A DNA stretch of 64,000 nt from Shewanella psychropiezotolerans (GTDB taxonomy: Bacteria; Pseudomonadota; Gammaproteobacteria; Enterobacterales; Shewanellaceae), in contig NZ_CP041614.1 of NCBI RefSeq assembly GCF_007197555.1, positions 1,976,001 through 2,040,000 of the forward strand. The letters run 5' to 3'. The translations under genes were made by a program, and so were the position numbers. Under the pieces are notes generated by a model that saw only the letters and a list, made by a program, of their open reading frames with translations, ran no database searches and was not told the DNA's origin. This document shows, one piece after another, positions 38,204 to 48,339 of this stretch. The number at the start of each line of letters is the position of its first letter. Within the stretch, counting starts at the first letter, position 1.

Positions 38204-38916
38204 GTAACCATTGCGGATGATTTTGTTATTACATCGAGGTCATCGACTTGATATTAATGAGCGAGTGAGATTTTACTTAGCCAGCTTCATTTACGATTTC
38301 AACAATGACACGTACGCTAAGATTCATATTAGGCTCGCTTATACAATTCCCTTAATCAAAGCAAAGCCTATTTAGCATACAAATTAATTACACTTCCCTA
38401 TAGATAAGCCTCCTGTAACTGGAGCAAGAAGCAAGAGGATATTTGTCAATTTTATGTTTAAAGTAAATTCACAGCATATATAAAATATATAGAAAAGATT
38501 AAATCTTTAGTAGACAGAGGGTTAGCCATAAAAAATATAAATCACATCATTTCACTAACGCTTTTACAGTATCTTCATTCAAAGTAGCGCCGCTCACCGA
38601 TTTAGGTAATAAAGCTAAAAACCAATTACCGAATGACGGTTAAACTGGTTTTTGTTAACTCAAAAACACATTGTTACGGCTTTTACAGCGAATAGAATCA
38701 TTGTCCACATCGATGTTTGAGTATTCAAATATCGACATGGCGATCGACAGGCATTCATTGATATCAGTCGTTTTGCTCCCCGTCCATCAATTTTTGTCGG
38801 GGTGTTAGCCCTCTTTAATTTTCAATATATTAAGGAGGCCAACTGCAGCAATAAAAGAAATGGGGCGAAAGCCCTTGGATAAACGGCAAATTAGCTAACT
38901 TAGGATAAACTTTAAA
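38204..38916. promoter_or_regulatory. Leader region upstream of the type IVb pilus locus
   Basis: No gene is visible in these 713 bases. Two small stems occur: CCCCG with CGGGG near 38778-38801, and GGGC-GAAA-GCCC at 38863-38874, a GNRA-capped hairpin about 40 bases before the prepilin start. An unused AAGGAGG at 38832 precedes the latter. The segment probably contains the pilus promoter and a structured 5' leader. Confidence 0.45.
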
Positions 38917-39537
38917 ATGCAACGTAAAACACGTAAAAACTTTCACGGTCACAAAAAAGCACGCGGATTGGCATTACTCGAGATATTAATCGCCATTGGT
39001 ATCTTAGGATTAATAGCAGCGGGTGTTGCCACCTTAGCTTCTAGAACTTTTGAAAAGCAAGATCTTAAAGATATTCAAACGGATATGACTGATGTTTCTA
39101 TTGCGCTTCAACAAGTCTATAGCCGCGCTGCACAATATGTTGATACTTCGTCTCTGTCCGTTCAAGAATTTGCAGACTCAAAAGCAATTGATCCAAGTGT
39201 AGCAATTAACCCACTGACAAATTCGGCTTATCTCTTTAGTGTGGCTAAGGTCCGTGCTACCGATACCTTAGATACTGGTTTTGTACTTGGGATTGATAAT
39301 GCAAATCAAACCGCATGTAATGCGTTGATAACAGGACCACTGCTTGATGATGCAGATTACATTACGGTTATGGATACTGGTGGGTCTATTGCGGATCAAA
39401 CTTTTGATGTCGCTGGTACTATTGACATTAAAAATACAACTGATGGCATTAACCAAGATATATACGACCCTACAATTGTGCTTACATTATGTCCTAGTGC
39501 GACTGACCAAAATCTTATCGTGATCGGTTATAAATAA
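38917..39537 (+). CDS. pilS: Type IVb major prepilin (PilS-like)
   Basis: This would be the pilus subunit. It has 206 residues. The leader is long and basic (17 residues ending KKARG), cut before LALLEILIAIGILGLIAAG, with the required Glu at mature position 5. Two cysteines (ACNALI and TLCPSA) lie where the C-terminal disulphide loop would be. Long leader and Leu at +1 are type IVb traits (R64 PilS, TcpA, BfpA group). It is followed by a strong hairpin and then a second prepilin gene. Confidence 0.85.
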   Translation: MQRKTRKNFHGHKKARGLALLEILIAIGILGLIAAGVATLASRTFEKQDLKDIQTDMTDVSIALQQVYSRAAQYVDTSSLSVQEFADSKAIDPSVAINPLTNSAYLFSVAKVRATDTLDTGFVLGIDNANQTACNALITGPLLDDADYITVMDTGGSIADQTFDVAGTIDIKNTTDGINQDIYDPTIVLTLCPSATDQNLIVIGYK

Positions 39538-39554
39538 TATCGTTAAATAAATAA

Positions 39555-39584
39555 CAACCGCTCAACGAGTATATTGAGCGGTTG
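39555..39584 (+). terminator. Perfect 11-bp hairpin after the major prepilin gene
   Basis: CAACCGCTCAA pairs exactly with TTGAGCGGTTG across an 8-base loop, 17 bases after the pilS stop. No long T run follows, so it is more likely a partial terminator or 3' stabiliser that raises pilS message over the rest of the operon. Confidence 0.65.
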
Positions 39585-39626
39585 AACATTGTTAGCCAAT
39601 AATTTGAATTCCTTGGATGTCTTATT

Positions 39627-41039
39627 ATGAAAAAGCAACATGGCATGGCGCTATTAGAAGTCTTGATCGCTGTTTCTATTCTTGGTGTTATTACTGTGGG
39701 GGTTATGCAACTTCAAAGTAGACAGATGAAGAGTCAGTTTAAAACTTTAGCAGCAGCAAAAGTGGCTAAAATCTATCAACTCAGTACTCAGGTCATGTTT
39801 GATCCCTTAGTAAAACGAAAAGATTCAACCGATGATATTTCATCTTGGAAAATCAATGACACTATTAAAGGATTAAAAGATAGCATTACGACTGGAGTTG
39901 AATATATCTATCTTGATGTGAAAACATCAAGTAACCAAATAGTCGCCAATTTTTTTAATGGGGCTGAATATGGTACCAGTAATGATAGTTGTGACCCCTC
40001 TTTAGGGGTGGATAATGAGCGTGTTAACTGTTCAGCTGGATTGAGAGACACCGTTATCTTGGGCACGATTTACAGGGTTAGGGGCATAAAAGTTAATGGT
40101 GCAGAGCAATCATTTTTTTCGATAAATCATATTGATAACTCAAATATTAGTGATGTTAAGCCCACAGTTATCACCATATTTATTGATGGTCTTCATGGAC
40201 AAGAGGGTCTTAAGGATATTTATGATGTAGCAGAAGCGGTGAGTGAGCAAGTGTCACAAATCGATGACATGGAGAACAGCGCCTATGCGGATATCCATAT
40301 TGCAGATTTCAGTGGGGCGGTGACGACTTATGATACAGGGATTAATGCCCATGAAGCCCTGTTAGATGACAGGTTAATGATGATAACTGGAGACATGGGG
40401 CTTGCCATTGTTTTTGAGCTAGATGGCACCCAAGCGTTAAGAAGTGATGGCATGGTGGCGATGCAAGAAAGTCGCTCGCTGTGCTGGAATGTCACCGTTG
40501 GTGCTGCCGAGAATGATGTTATTTGTCAATCGGCCATTTCATCAATAGCTAATATTGATAATGGCCTCGATGGTAACCTGGAGCCATCAAGGTTTTTACA
40601 AACCGACGGTAACTTACTGTACCAGACAGCGGATCAAGTGTCGCCGGATAAGGTTTATCGCACCCCGGTAGAAGTGGTCGTGGATGCTTTCGATGCCTCT
40701 GGTAACGATATTATAATTGCCAAACCCGTGTGCCCGACAATCCAAGGAAATGAGTTACTGCCCCATCTGTCTGTGATCAGCAGTTCTTTTTCGGGCAGTC
40801 ATTTTGGTGACTTCCCTGAAGTGGATGCTTCTGACTATGGGGATAATAGTATCTCTAGTGCTGATGAACCTGCAGAGTTGGTGTCGGGAGTATTATTTAG
40901 ATGGGAGGATATAGACGGACTATCTTGGTCGCTGACGGGCATTGTCGGCTCTCCAAATGATGTAAACGGTGATGATGGAAAAAATCCAGAATCATTACAA
41001 ATAGTGGCATTACGTTGGTGTGAAGTTGAAAAATCATGA
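39627..41039 (+). CDS. pilV: Large minor prepilin, PilV-like tip adhesin candidate
   Basis: The 470-residue protein starts with a short class III-type leader (MKKQHG) and then MALLEVLIAVSILGVITVG, with Glu5. The long C-terminal part is rich in Asp, Ser and Asn with paired cysteines (SNDSCDPSLG, RSLCWNVTVG, VICQSAIS). In R64, PilV is the tip adhesin that recognises recipient cells. No shufflon-type inverted repeats or recombinase were seen here. It overlaps the next gene by 4 bases. Confidence 0.75.
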   Translation: MKKQHGMALLEVLIAVSILGVITVGVMQLQSRQMKSQFKTLAAAKVAKIYQLSTQVMFDPLVKRKDSTDDISSWKINDTIKGLKDSITTGVEYIYLDVKTSSNQIVANFFNGAEYGTSNDSCDPSLGVDNERVNCSAGLRDTVILGTIYRVRGIKVNGAEQSFFSINHIDNSNISDVKPTVITIFIDGLHGQEGLKDIYDVAEAVSEQVSQIDDMENSAYADIHIADFSGAVTTYDTGINAHEALLDDRLMMITGDMGLAIVFELDGTQALRSDGMVAMQESRSLCWNVTVGAAENDVICQSAISSIANIDNGLDGNLEPSRFLQTDGNLLYQTADQVSPDKVYRTPVEVVVDAFDASGNDIIIAKPVCPTIQGNELLPHLSVISSSFSGSHFGDFPEVDASDYGDNSISSADEPAELVSGVLFRWEDIDGLSWSLTGIVGSPNDVNGDDGKNPESLQIVALRWCEVEKS

Positions 41040-41446
41040 TGAAAATAAAATATATATTTAAATCAATATTAATAGCAGCATTAAGTTTAAGCATATTGCC
41101 GATAGCTGCGTTTGCAAATGATAATACAGTAATGAATGACGACAGTAATATAGGAATTAGTGTAGATAGTCATTTAGTAGCAAATGATGATAGTAAAAAA
41201 ATAAGTCTCATCATTGAAAAAGGTAATAGTGTCGAGTTGATTGTGACCCATTTTGTTAAACAGTTTGACTATCAAATAAAATGGGATACCGAAGATTTTA
41301 TTTCGGGCTATAGAGTGAGTTATGAAGGCGAAGATCCTATGGATGTTCTTAAAGAATTTGTGAATGATGTTCGTAAAAACGGTAAGCTAATTAAAGCCAC
41401 TGTTTACAAGAATAATATATTGGTGGTAGAAAATGAAAGTAAATAA
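41036..41446 (+). CDS. pilL: TcpQ/PilL-like periplasmic pilus protein
   Basis: A 136-residue exported protein (signal IKYIFKSILIAALSLSILPI) whose second half matches the toxin co-regulated pilus Q domain (NSVELIVTHFVKQFDYQIKW, then VLKEFVNDVRKNGKLIKATV). Such proteins pilot or stabilise the outer-membrane secretin. It overlaps the secretin gene by 14 bases. Confidence 0.7.
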   Translation: MMKIKYIFKSILIAALSLSILPIAAFANDNTVMNDDSNIGISVDSHLVANDDSKKISLIIEKGNSVELIVTHFVKQFDYQIKWDTEDFISGYRVSYEGEDPMDVLKEFVNDVRKNGKLIKATVYKNNILVVENESK

Positions 41447-42859
41447 ATTGGCTGTTATTGTTGTTACAATTACAGCTCTTTTGTCGGCATGTGCAGATAT
41501 GTCATCATTTTCACGGGAAGTCGATGAAATTGATAGTAATAAAGCTGAAATGGATAAACAGTTTTCAGCCTTTAAAGTCTCAGGAACTAATTATTTAGAC
41601 CTGCGAGATAATAGCGTATATCCAAATAGTTATTGGGGGTTGAATATAAAAACAACTTATTTTACCCCCGTTACCATTAATGAGGTGCTTAACAAGCTCG
41701 CCAATGAAATGCATGTATCTTATTTTGACAAAGGAGAGAATACCAACCTCAAAATAAAGATCATGTTTGAAGGCTCGGTGGATGACTATCTTAAATATCT
41801 AGCGGATGCTTATGATGTGTTTATCGATGTGGATAAAAGTAAAATTGTAAAAAGAAACCATAAGACAAAAATATATACACTCTATAATTCACGCTATCTG
41901 AAAAATGAATCAAAATATGCGTTTGGCTCAGCGATCGTCGATAGCGAAGGTGGAGGAAATGGGTTTTCAGGTTCAATAGAAATTGGTGGTACGGTCGATT
42001 TATGGAAAGAGGTTGAGGATTATTTGGAGTCGATGAAAGAGGAGAATGCCTCTTTTAGGTATTCTATTTTTAGAGAATTTTCTCAAATATCGACGACAGG
42101 TGATAAAAAGAATTGGATCGTATCGCGCTATTTGTGGAAAATTATAATCAATTAGCCTCTACGGAAATTAAGATTTCCTACAAAATAGTGACCATTAGTC
42201 AAGCGACGTTGAAGGCCATTGGCGCGGATATTCAAGGCGGTGATGGCTCATCATTCCAAATCGATGCGTCGGCAGCCAATGGCTTTGGTGGTCTCGATGT
42301 GGGCTCTGCGTTACTTGGCTCTGCGGTAGATGGCAGTACAGATAAAATTGGGGGGTCGTTAACCGCACAATTAATAAAAAGTGGCGCTCGAGTGATGAAC
42401 GAAGGGGTAGCCGTGAGTTTAAACGGCAAACCTATCCCTGTGAATTCGGTAAATGAAATAGGCTATGTGAGTACCATTACTCGGGAGCCAGGTACCGGTG
42501 ATAACGATGCGGCGGAGACAATCGAAACCGATACGTTAGAAACGGGCATGTCTTTTATGATTGTCCCGCAAGTGTTAGCCGATGGTCGAGTGAATATCAC
42601 CATGGGATATTCAAGAAAAAAATTAAATGAATTAGTATCCTTTGGCGCGACAGGGGATTCGGTGCAATTACCCGATCTATCACGCAATGAGAATATTAAT
42701 AACTTTATCGTAGAAGTAGGCCAAGAAACCGTGGCTGCCATATTCACGGAGGAGCAAATCACTCGAGGTGATTTTACTGGGTTAATGGGTAAGTCAATGA
42801 GTGATTCAGATTCAGGGAGTGTTACCATGCTCATCGTTAAGGTTGATACCAAGACATGA
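41433..42859 (+). CDS. pilN: Type IVb pilus secretin lipoprotein (PilN/BfpB type, one frameshift as read)
   Basis: This is the outer-membrane channel for the pilus. Lipobox LLSAC at about residues 17-21. The N-terminal secretin domains include VTINEVLNKLANEMHVSYFD, and the secretin core includes NEGVAVSLNGKPIPVNSVNE and ETLETGMSFMIVPQVLADGR. The frame breaks near the five-A run 42105-42109. One added A joins GDKKELDRIALFVENYNQ and gives 476 codons, in the expected range. Confidence 0.85.
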
Positions 42860-43350
42860 AAATTATCACTGATTCAATATGGTATTGTAGCCACCCGGAA
42901 AAACTTAACTTCCTCGAGAAGAATAAAGGTATATACAAACTCATATTTAATAGTGATGAATCGGGGAAAATAAATCTTTGTATCAATCTGAAATTACAAA
43001 GAAAAGATGAATCTAAAAATATTCCATTGGCAAAGTTTCTTATAGATAAAGAATATATTACCCATGAAGGTCACTATTATGTCGATTATAAAGATGGTAA
43101 CCAATATAGTATTTTTTATAAGAATGACATGATTTATCCTTTTTCAGACCGAGTGTGCAGTGAGCATATCGTTAAGCAATTAAAACGATTTTTTTCTATC
43201 AAGGACACTCAAACGATTGTGCTGGGTAAAGAAGACCTGAAATTGGTCAAAAATGAAGAGATTATGATTAAAATGAGTACAGTAATAAAAATAATGCTTG
43301 GTATATTTACCTCGTCGGCATTGGCATCGTTAGCCTACTTTTTTTTATAG
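42856..43350 (+). CDS. Hypothetical tail-anchored protein of the pilus locus
   Basis: I do not recognise the 164-residue product. It is cytosolic in character with a single C-terminal membrane segment (VIKIMLGIFTSSALASLAYFFL), so it is probably tail-anchored facing the cytosol. It lies between the secretin and the PilO-like gene, overlapping the former by 4 bases. In R64-type loci PilO has a cytosolic N-domain before its membrane span; this gene could supply that role as a separate protein. Confidence 0.6.
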   Translation: MKIITDSIWYCSHPEKLNFLEKNKGIYKLIFNSDESGKINLCINLKLQRKDESKNIPLAKFLIDKEYITHEGHYYVDYKDGNQYSIFYKNDMIYPFSDRVCSEHIVKQLKRFFSIKDTQTIVLGKEDLKLVKNEEIMIKMSTVIKIMLGIFTSSALASLAYFFL

Positions 43351-43356
43351 ACCATT

Positions 43357-44159
43357 ATGGATATCGTATTAAGTAAAGCCAAGTTGTATTTATTGGTCGC
43401 TGCAGTATCTGCGGTGGTTATGGGGGGGGCTTTGGCACCTATGTTTATAAAGAAAAAAAGAAAACGGAAGAAGCACATCAACAGGAACTGAGAAAAATTA
43501 GTGCGGCTAAAAAAGACTACTTAACATTAACGAGCAGTGTCGAAAAAAAGTTGTCATTCTCTCTCTCGGATTATAAAAAAGTAGAAAGTGAATTCTCGAA
43601 TCTCAATTTACTTGGTTGGCAGCCGGTAGAGTTTACATGTCAATCTCTAGCCTGTGAATATACATTAAATACTGACAATAAGCATTATGTTGGCATACCT
43701 AATGTGGCCATGGGGTATCAAGGTTTAAATACCCTTATGTCGGGCGACAACTTGATGATAAAGGGCATTAATCTTGTGAAAGTAGAGCGAGTGTTTGATG
43801 AAGCCGCCTATGAAAGCTTGCCTTTGTGTACTGATTCTTTATCTGATATGAGGAAATTTTCTGATATTGCAGACTTTTCAGTGGGTAATCAAGGAGGCGC
43901 TAACGCATCGACATTTACTTTTCAGCAACCTGCTGCGTTAGTAAAGAGTAAAAACTTGCTAGATAAAGCAGGGGCTAACTATCTAGATATCTATGGTATT
44001 AATTGGAATGCACAGGGATTTGACCGGATGAAAATAAGTTATTTATCCAGATATATTTTAAATCGAAAAAATGTTGGGATATCAGCAATGCGTAAACGTT
44101 ATGGTAAAAATAACCTAGGTTACAGCGTGACTGGAACAATTTATTGTAAGGCGAATTAG
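43357..44159 (+). CDS. pilO: PilO-like inner-membrane pilus assembly protein (one frameshift as read)
   Basis: A short cytosolic N-terminus, a membrane span (LYLLVAAVSAVVMGGG), then a periplasmic coiled coil and an alpha/beta domain with paired cysteines (FTCQSLACEYTL). The frame breaks in a G8 tract at 43422-43429. One added G continues into FGTYVYKEKKKTEEAHQQEL and gives 268 codons. A run of eight G is long enough to slip in living cells, so this one could also be a real phase-variable switch. It is shorter than R64 PilO (over 400). Confidence 0.65.
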
Positions 44160-44645
44160 ATGAAAATTAAATTATTGTGTGTATTAACCTTGTTAGTCTC
44201 TGTTAACGTTTTTGCTGTCACCGAGGACAATGATGCTGATAATAAGAAAGTGAGGGATCAACAAGTTGCAGGGGATGTATTAGAAACGGCAAACCTAATG
44301 GATGAAATTAATCTATTAGAGCTTAAGCTTGCAAAAGAAAAGCTGGATAAATCTTTAAATGAAGAATTATTAAGTAATATCGAAATTAAAAAAGAAATCG
44401 ATAAATATCATAGTGTGACTAGAGCTAAAGTTGACAATCCGGCGGATGGACCATTTAGTAAAAATGGCATTAGGCTTTTATCCGTGACATCTTTACAAAA
44501 TAGCCAAAAAATGGTGGTGTTTAGCTTTTATGGTCGCAAGTATAATCGTGTACCCGGCGAAAAGTTTAAAGGTTACAATGTGTTAATTAATGCTGATGAT
44601 GTTGTTTTCAACTACAACGGACAAGATTATACGTTTGGGTATTAG
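44160..44645 (+). CDS. pilP: PilP-like exported pilus assembly protein
   Basis: The 161-residue product has a signal peptide (LLCVLTLLVSVNVFA), a central coiled coil (LLELKLAKEKLDKSLNEELL) and a small beta domain at the C-terminus. This matches the R64 PilP plan and sits between PilO- and PilQ-like genes. It probably links the inner-membrane complex to the secretin. Confidence 0.65.
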   Translation: MKIKLLCVLTLLVSVNVFAVTEDNDADNKKVRDQQVAGDVLETANLMDEINLLELKLAKEKLDKSLNEELLSNIEIKKEIDKYHSVTRAKVDNPADGPFSKNGIRLLSVTSLQNSQKMVVFSFYGRKYNRVPGEKFKGYNVLINADDVVFNYNGQDYTFGY

Positions 44646-44650
44646 CGCCG

Positions 44651-46203
44651 ATGAAAAATATAATTACTGCTGAGTTCGATGATATCAGTCTTGAGAAGAG
44701 CCACATTGTACCGGGTAAAAAAGGGTTAATGATCTGTTGGTTAACCAGTCACAATGATTACTTTTTGGTTGACGATAGTGATGGAAAACAAGCTGTCTTT
44801 GATTACTTGATATTGGATAATTTTAATAATGAATTTGGTGCTTTACCTAAATTTAATGCCGTTGCGATTATCTCTAATACTGATTTTTACAAAATATTTA
44901 CCGCTCTGGATACTAGCTCAGATAATGAGTCGAAACAAAGCACGGATATCGTAGATTCTATTGATGCCTTGTTTGAAAGTGCCATCATTACTGGGGCCAG
45001 TGATATTCATTTTGTCAGAAATGATCAAGTTGCAGTGATATCTCTTAGGGTTAATGGCTCATTGACAAAAATGAAGACCATATCCTCAGAAAGTTGCGAT
45101 GAGATGATGTTTGTCTCTTACAATATCCTCGCCACCACAAAGGAGTCCACATGGAATAGAAATATTCCTCAGGATGCCAATATATTGCGGGATTTGCCTT
45201 CTGGCTCCTATCGGTTTAGGTACGCTCATATGCCAATATTTGGCAGATTGGGGGGTGCTATCATACGGTATTGAGGATAATTAAGGCGGAAACCGGCGAG
45301 ATATTTGATGTTGTTGAAGACAAAGACCCGTTAGAAATACTGCAGCTCAGCGCTGATGAGCAACTGGATTTACAAACTATGATGCAATGCCCCCATGGCC
45401 TTTTGTTAATCACAGGTGTCACAGGATCCGGTAAATCAACCACAATTAAAAATATACTGGAGTGGATGTATACCAAAAAGTACGGAACTAATGCCTGTTT
45501 CGTGACGGTAGAAGATCCGGTGGAATATCGGATCATGGGGGCAGTACAAAGCTCTGTCGTCCGGCTTAAATCGGATGTGAATCCTTTTTTACCGGCATTG
45601 AAATCGGCCATGAGGCGAGACCCCGATGTGTTAATGATAGGTGAGACCCGTGATGAGCAAACTGCGACCGCGCTAACTGGGGCAATTGAAAGTGGCCATT
45701 ATGCGGTGACGACAGTACATGCGGGATCTGTGACTACAGCCATTCAACGATTAGAAAGCTTAGGGGTCAAAAAAGACCGTTTAGCTTCGCCCGGATTTCT
45801 CGCGGGGATCGTCACCCAAACACTAATCCCGACACTATGTGAACATTGTAAAATATATTGCGCGACGGATAACTTTGAAAATCAACTTTTTACCAAGCAT
45901 AACCCTGGTTGTGAAAACTGTAAGTATTCGGGAACATCAGGGAGAAAGCCAGTATTTGAAATGTTGCTGCCGGATCTCAATATTTTACAGGAAATCGCAG
46001 CGGGTAATCCGACAAAGGTCTATAAATATTGGCGTGATAAACATAATGAACAGCAGAAATTCAATCAAGGCTATCTGATGAAAGAGAAGATATTTGTTTT
46101 GGTTATGAAAGGGATAGTCGACTACCAATGGTTCATCAATTTTTACGGTGCAATAGACGAAACAACTATGAGAGAGATATATGAGAAAACTATCAACCAG
46201 TGA
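44651..46203 (+). CDS. pilQ: Pilus assembly ATPase, PilQ/PilB-type (one frameshift as read)
   Basis: This GspE-superfamily ATPase would power pilus extension. N-domain in the first 170 residues (SAIITGASDIHFVRND), Walker A GVTGSGKSTTIKN, Asp-box VTVEDPVEYR, Walker B DVLMIGETRDEQT, His-box GHYAVTTVHAGS, and two CxxC pairs for zinc (LCEHCKIYC, GCENCKYSG). The frame breaks at the G6 run 45250-45255. One added G yields GRLGGCYHTVLRIIKAE and 518 codons, as in R64 PilQ. Confidence 0.88.
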
Positions 46204-47203
46204 CCGTATACAGCTGTATAAAATGTTAGCTGACTTAATGAAAGATGGCTTGCCTTTATTTGAGTCATTAGGTCTCATACAAAAAGAAGGAACTGGAATA
46301 TATAAAGCGTCATTTTTAAAAAAAGTCAAATTGATTACAGAGCAACTGCAGCAGTCTTCATCCATTTCTGCTGCGTTTTCAGGTATTATTCCCGATGGAG
46401 AACAATCGGTGTTAGCCTCATCGGAGCTCGCGGGCGACCTGGCTGAAGGCTTTGAATCTGTGATTATTACTGTTCAGGTTAAAAAACAAATAAATGCAAA
46501 ATTAGCCAGTGCGCTAACGGTCCCAGCCATATTAATCTTTGCCTGTATTTTAGTTATTATCATGTATAGCAAAATGATTTTTCCGTCCTTTGAAGCGGTT
46601 ATACCATTAGATCAATGGCCTGATCTGTCTTTTTTCATGTATAGCTCGGGACTATGGTTGGTGAAATCAGGCTTGATTATTTTATCTGCTATATTTATTG
46701 TTTTATTTGTTATTATTTCTAAGTCAATGACTTCGTTAACCGGTAATTTTAGGAATAAAGTGCTTGATAAACTTCAGCCTTACAAGACATATAAGAAACT
46801 GCAGTCGTCCCAGTTTTTGATGGATATCTCTATCTTGATCAAGTCAGGTGTTCCTATTGCAGATGCGATTGAAAAAAAGGCTGAGATGTCCACCGGTTGG
46901 GTAAAATATCATTATGATTTGATGTATCGAAACCTGTCGATAGGACGTTCCTATAAGGAAGCACTTAACACGGGATTTTTTTCCAAAGAGGACATTTTTG
47001 TCATCAGTATATACAGCTCCCTGAATGGGTTCGTGGAAATGTTAACTCAAATCTCGAATAAATCTAACGAATCCACCATTAAAAGTATTGAAAAATTAGC
47101 TGGATTACTGAATCTATTATCATTAATCTTCTTTGCTTGTGTTGTATTAGCGATATTTGGCTCAACCTTTATGTTGAGTGGTTCAATTGCGGGTGCACGG
47201 TAA
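46181..47203 (+). CDS. pilR: Type IV pilus inner-membrane platform protein (GspF/PilR type)
   Basis: The 340-residue protein has two T2SSF domains with three hydrophobic spans (VPAILIFACILVIIMYSKMI, LIILSAIFIVLFVIISKS, LLSLIFFACVVLAIFGSTF). The second domain carries SSQFLMDISILIKSGVPIAD. It overlaps the ATPase gene by 23 bases and the next gene by 1, so the two machine components are co-translated. Confidence 0.88.
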   Translation: MRKLSTSDRIQLYKMLADLMKDGLPLFESLGLIQKEGTGIYKASFLKKVKLITEQLQQSSSISAAFSGIIPDGEQSVLASSELAGDLAEGFESVIITVQVKKQINAKLASALTVPAILIFACILVIIMYSKMIFPSFEAVIPLDQWPDLSFFMYSSGLWLVKSGLIILSAIFIVLFVIISKSMTSLTGNFRNKVLDKLQPYKTYKKLQSSQFLMDISILIKSGVPIADAIEKKAEMSTGWVKYHYDLMYRNLSIGRSYKEALNTGFFSKEDIFVISIYSSLNGFVEMLTQISNKSNESTIKSIEKLAGLLNLLSLIFFACVVLAIFGSTFMLSGSIAGAR

Positions 47204-47514
47204 TGTTTAATATTTTAATGTCTCTGATTATTGCCATGGTTTGTAGCTGTATTATTAGTTTTTTACAACTTTGTTTTTATAGAATGAAGTCTGGATTTAG
47301 CTTGGTTGATATACTTTTTAAACCTTCACATTGTGAACATTGTCAGAGTAAAATAAATGCTATTTTTCTCATTCCTATTTATGGTTTTTTAATCTCAGAA
47401 GGATCATGTCAATATTGTAACGAGTCTATTTCGCTAAAGTATTTCATTGCTGAGGTATTAGTTTTTGTTATGGCTTTTTTTTATGTTTTAAATTCATTAT
47501 ATTCCATTTCATGA
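47203..47514 (+). CDS. Shortened prepilin peptidase, N-terminal domain only
   Basis: The 103-residue protein has the two CxxC pairs of the prepilin peptidase N-domain (HCEHCQSKI and SCQYCNESI) and membrane spans at both ends. A full enzyme has about 230-270 residues with a catalytic Asp pair (GxGD). Neither Asp region is present here or in the next 50 bases in any frame. Thus either it is a truncated gene, or a domain kept for another purpose, and cleavage relies on the chromosomal PilD. Confidence 0.65.
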   Translation: MFNILMSLIIAMVCSCIISFLQLCFYRMKSGFSLVDILFKPSHCEHCQSKINAIFLIPIYGFLISEGSCQYCNESISLKYFIAEVLVFVMAFFYVLNSLYSIS

Positions 47515-47563
47515 TATGGAATATAAGATCATTTATATTAATTTAATATCAAGGGGTTAATCC

Positions 47564-48082
47564 ATGCTTAAGTGTTTATCTATATTAGGAACCACTCTAC
47601 TGTTACTTTCTTCAGTGGTTCATGCTAATAGTGATGGAGACATTATACATTCTACATCATATATAAAAGGATCAATTAAGCCGTTTTATATCACGTTTAG
47701 AGTAACGACTGATGGGTATGATGGGCTATTTGGTCGTGGGTTGGAATGGTTTGGTAAGATTGTTATTCCTGTTATGAATGATAAACCAATTGATTCAATA
47801 ATATGGGAATATGATAAAAAAAACCATACAAATAATAAACAATATAATATAGAAGTAAGTCCTCCTAGTGCTATCGTGATGTCGGATGCTAGACATCCGT
47901 TTTTTACACTCGATGGTACTTTTATGGATCAAGATGGCGCTAGTGCGGAAGATACTATCTGTAGTTTTAATCCTAACTATAAAATAGATCAGAATGATAT
48001 TAATAAAACTATTGTATCTGGCCTTATTACTAATAATAAGCGTGACTGTAGATTTACACTACTCCGTTTTGAGACCATGTGA
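47564..48082 (+). CDS. Hypothetical exported protein of the pilus locus
   Basis: Not recognised. The 172-residue product has a signal peptide (LSILGTTLLLLSSVVHANS), then a beta-rich domain with two cysteines (DTICSFNPNY and RDCRFTLL). AAGGGG lies upstream. The size and cysteines would suit a minor pilus-associated or surface protein, but no motif supports this. Confidence 0.6.
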   Translation: MLKCLSILGTTLLLLSSVVHANSDGDIIHSTSYIKGSIKPFYITFRVTTDGYDGLFGRGLEWFGKIVIPVMNDKPIDSIIWEYDKKNHTNNKQYNIEVSPPSAIVMSDARHPFFTLDGTFMDQDGASAEDTICSFNPNYKIDQNDINKTIVSGLITNNKRDCRFTLLRFETM

Positions 48083-48339
48083 TATTTAATAGTTCTCTAC
48101 GTGTATTTAACTGTGCATTAATTTTAAGTTAACGATGACCTTAAGTCTATTCTTAGTGGGTTCTGTGAAATATTGGGTCTAATGATTCAGTCGATAAAAA
48201 CGTCAATAAATTAACTGTGGATTCTATAATGATCATTCTTACCTGTTCGTCATCGTTGGAGAACGTTATCTTTCCCCTATGTCAGGATGGTTATTATTTA
48301 AAAACTGGAAATATTTTTAAAACTAAGGCAAAACTATAA

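Noticed and set aside
38831..38916. Cyclic-di-GMP (GEMM) riboswitch before pilS
   Set aside because: There is a GAAA-capped stem and a pilus gene follows, but the conserved joining sequences on both sides of that stem do not match the known consensus.
39627..41039. PilV shufflon
   Set aside because: No repeated inverted segments downstream of the gene and no Rci-type recombinase close by; the next gene overlaps by 4 bases.
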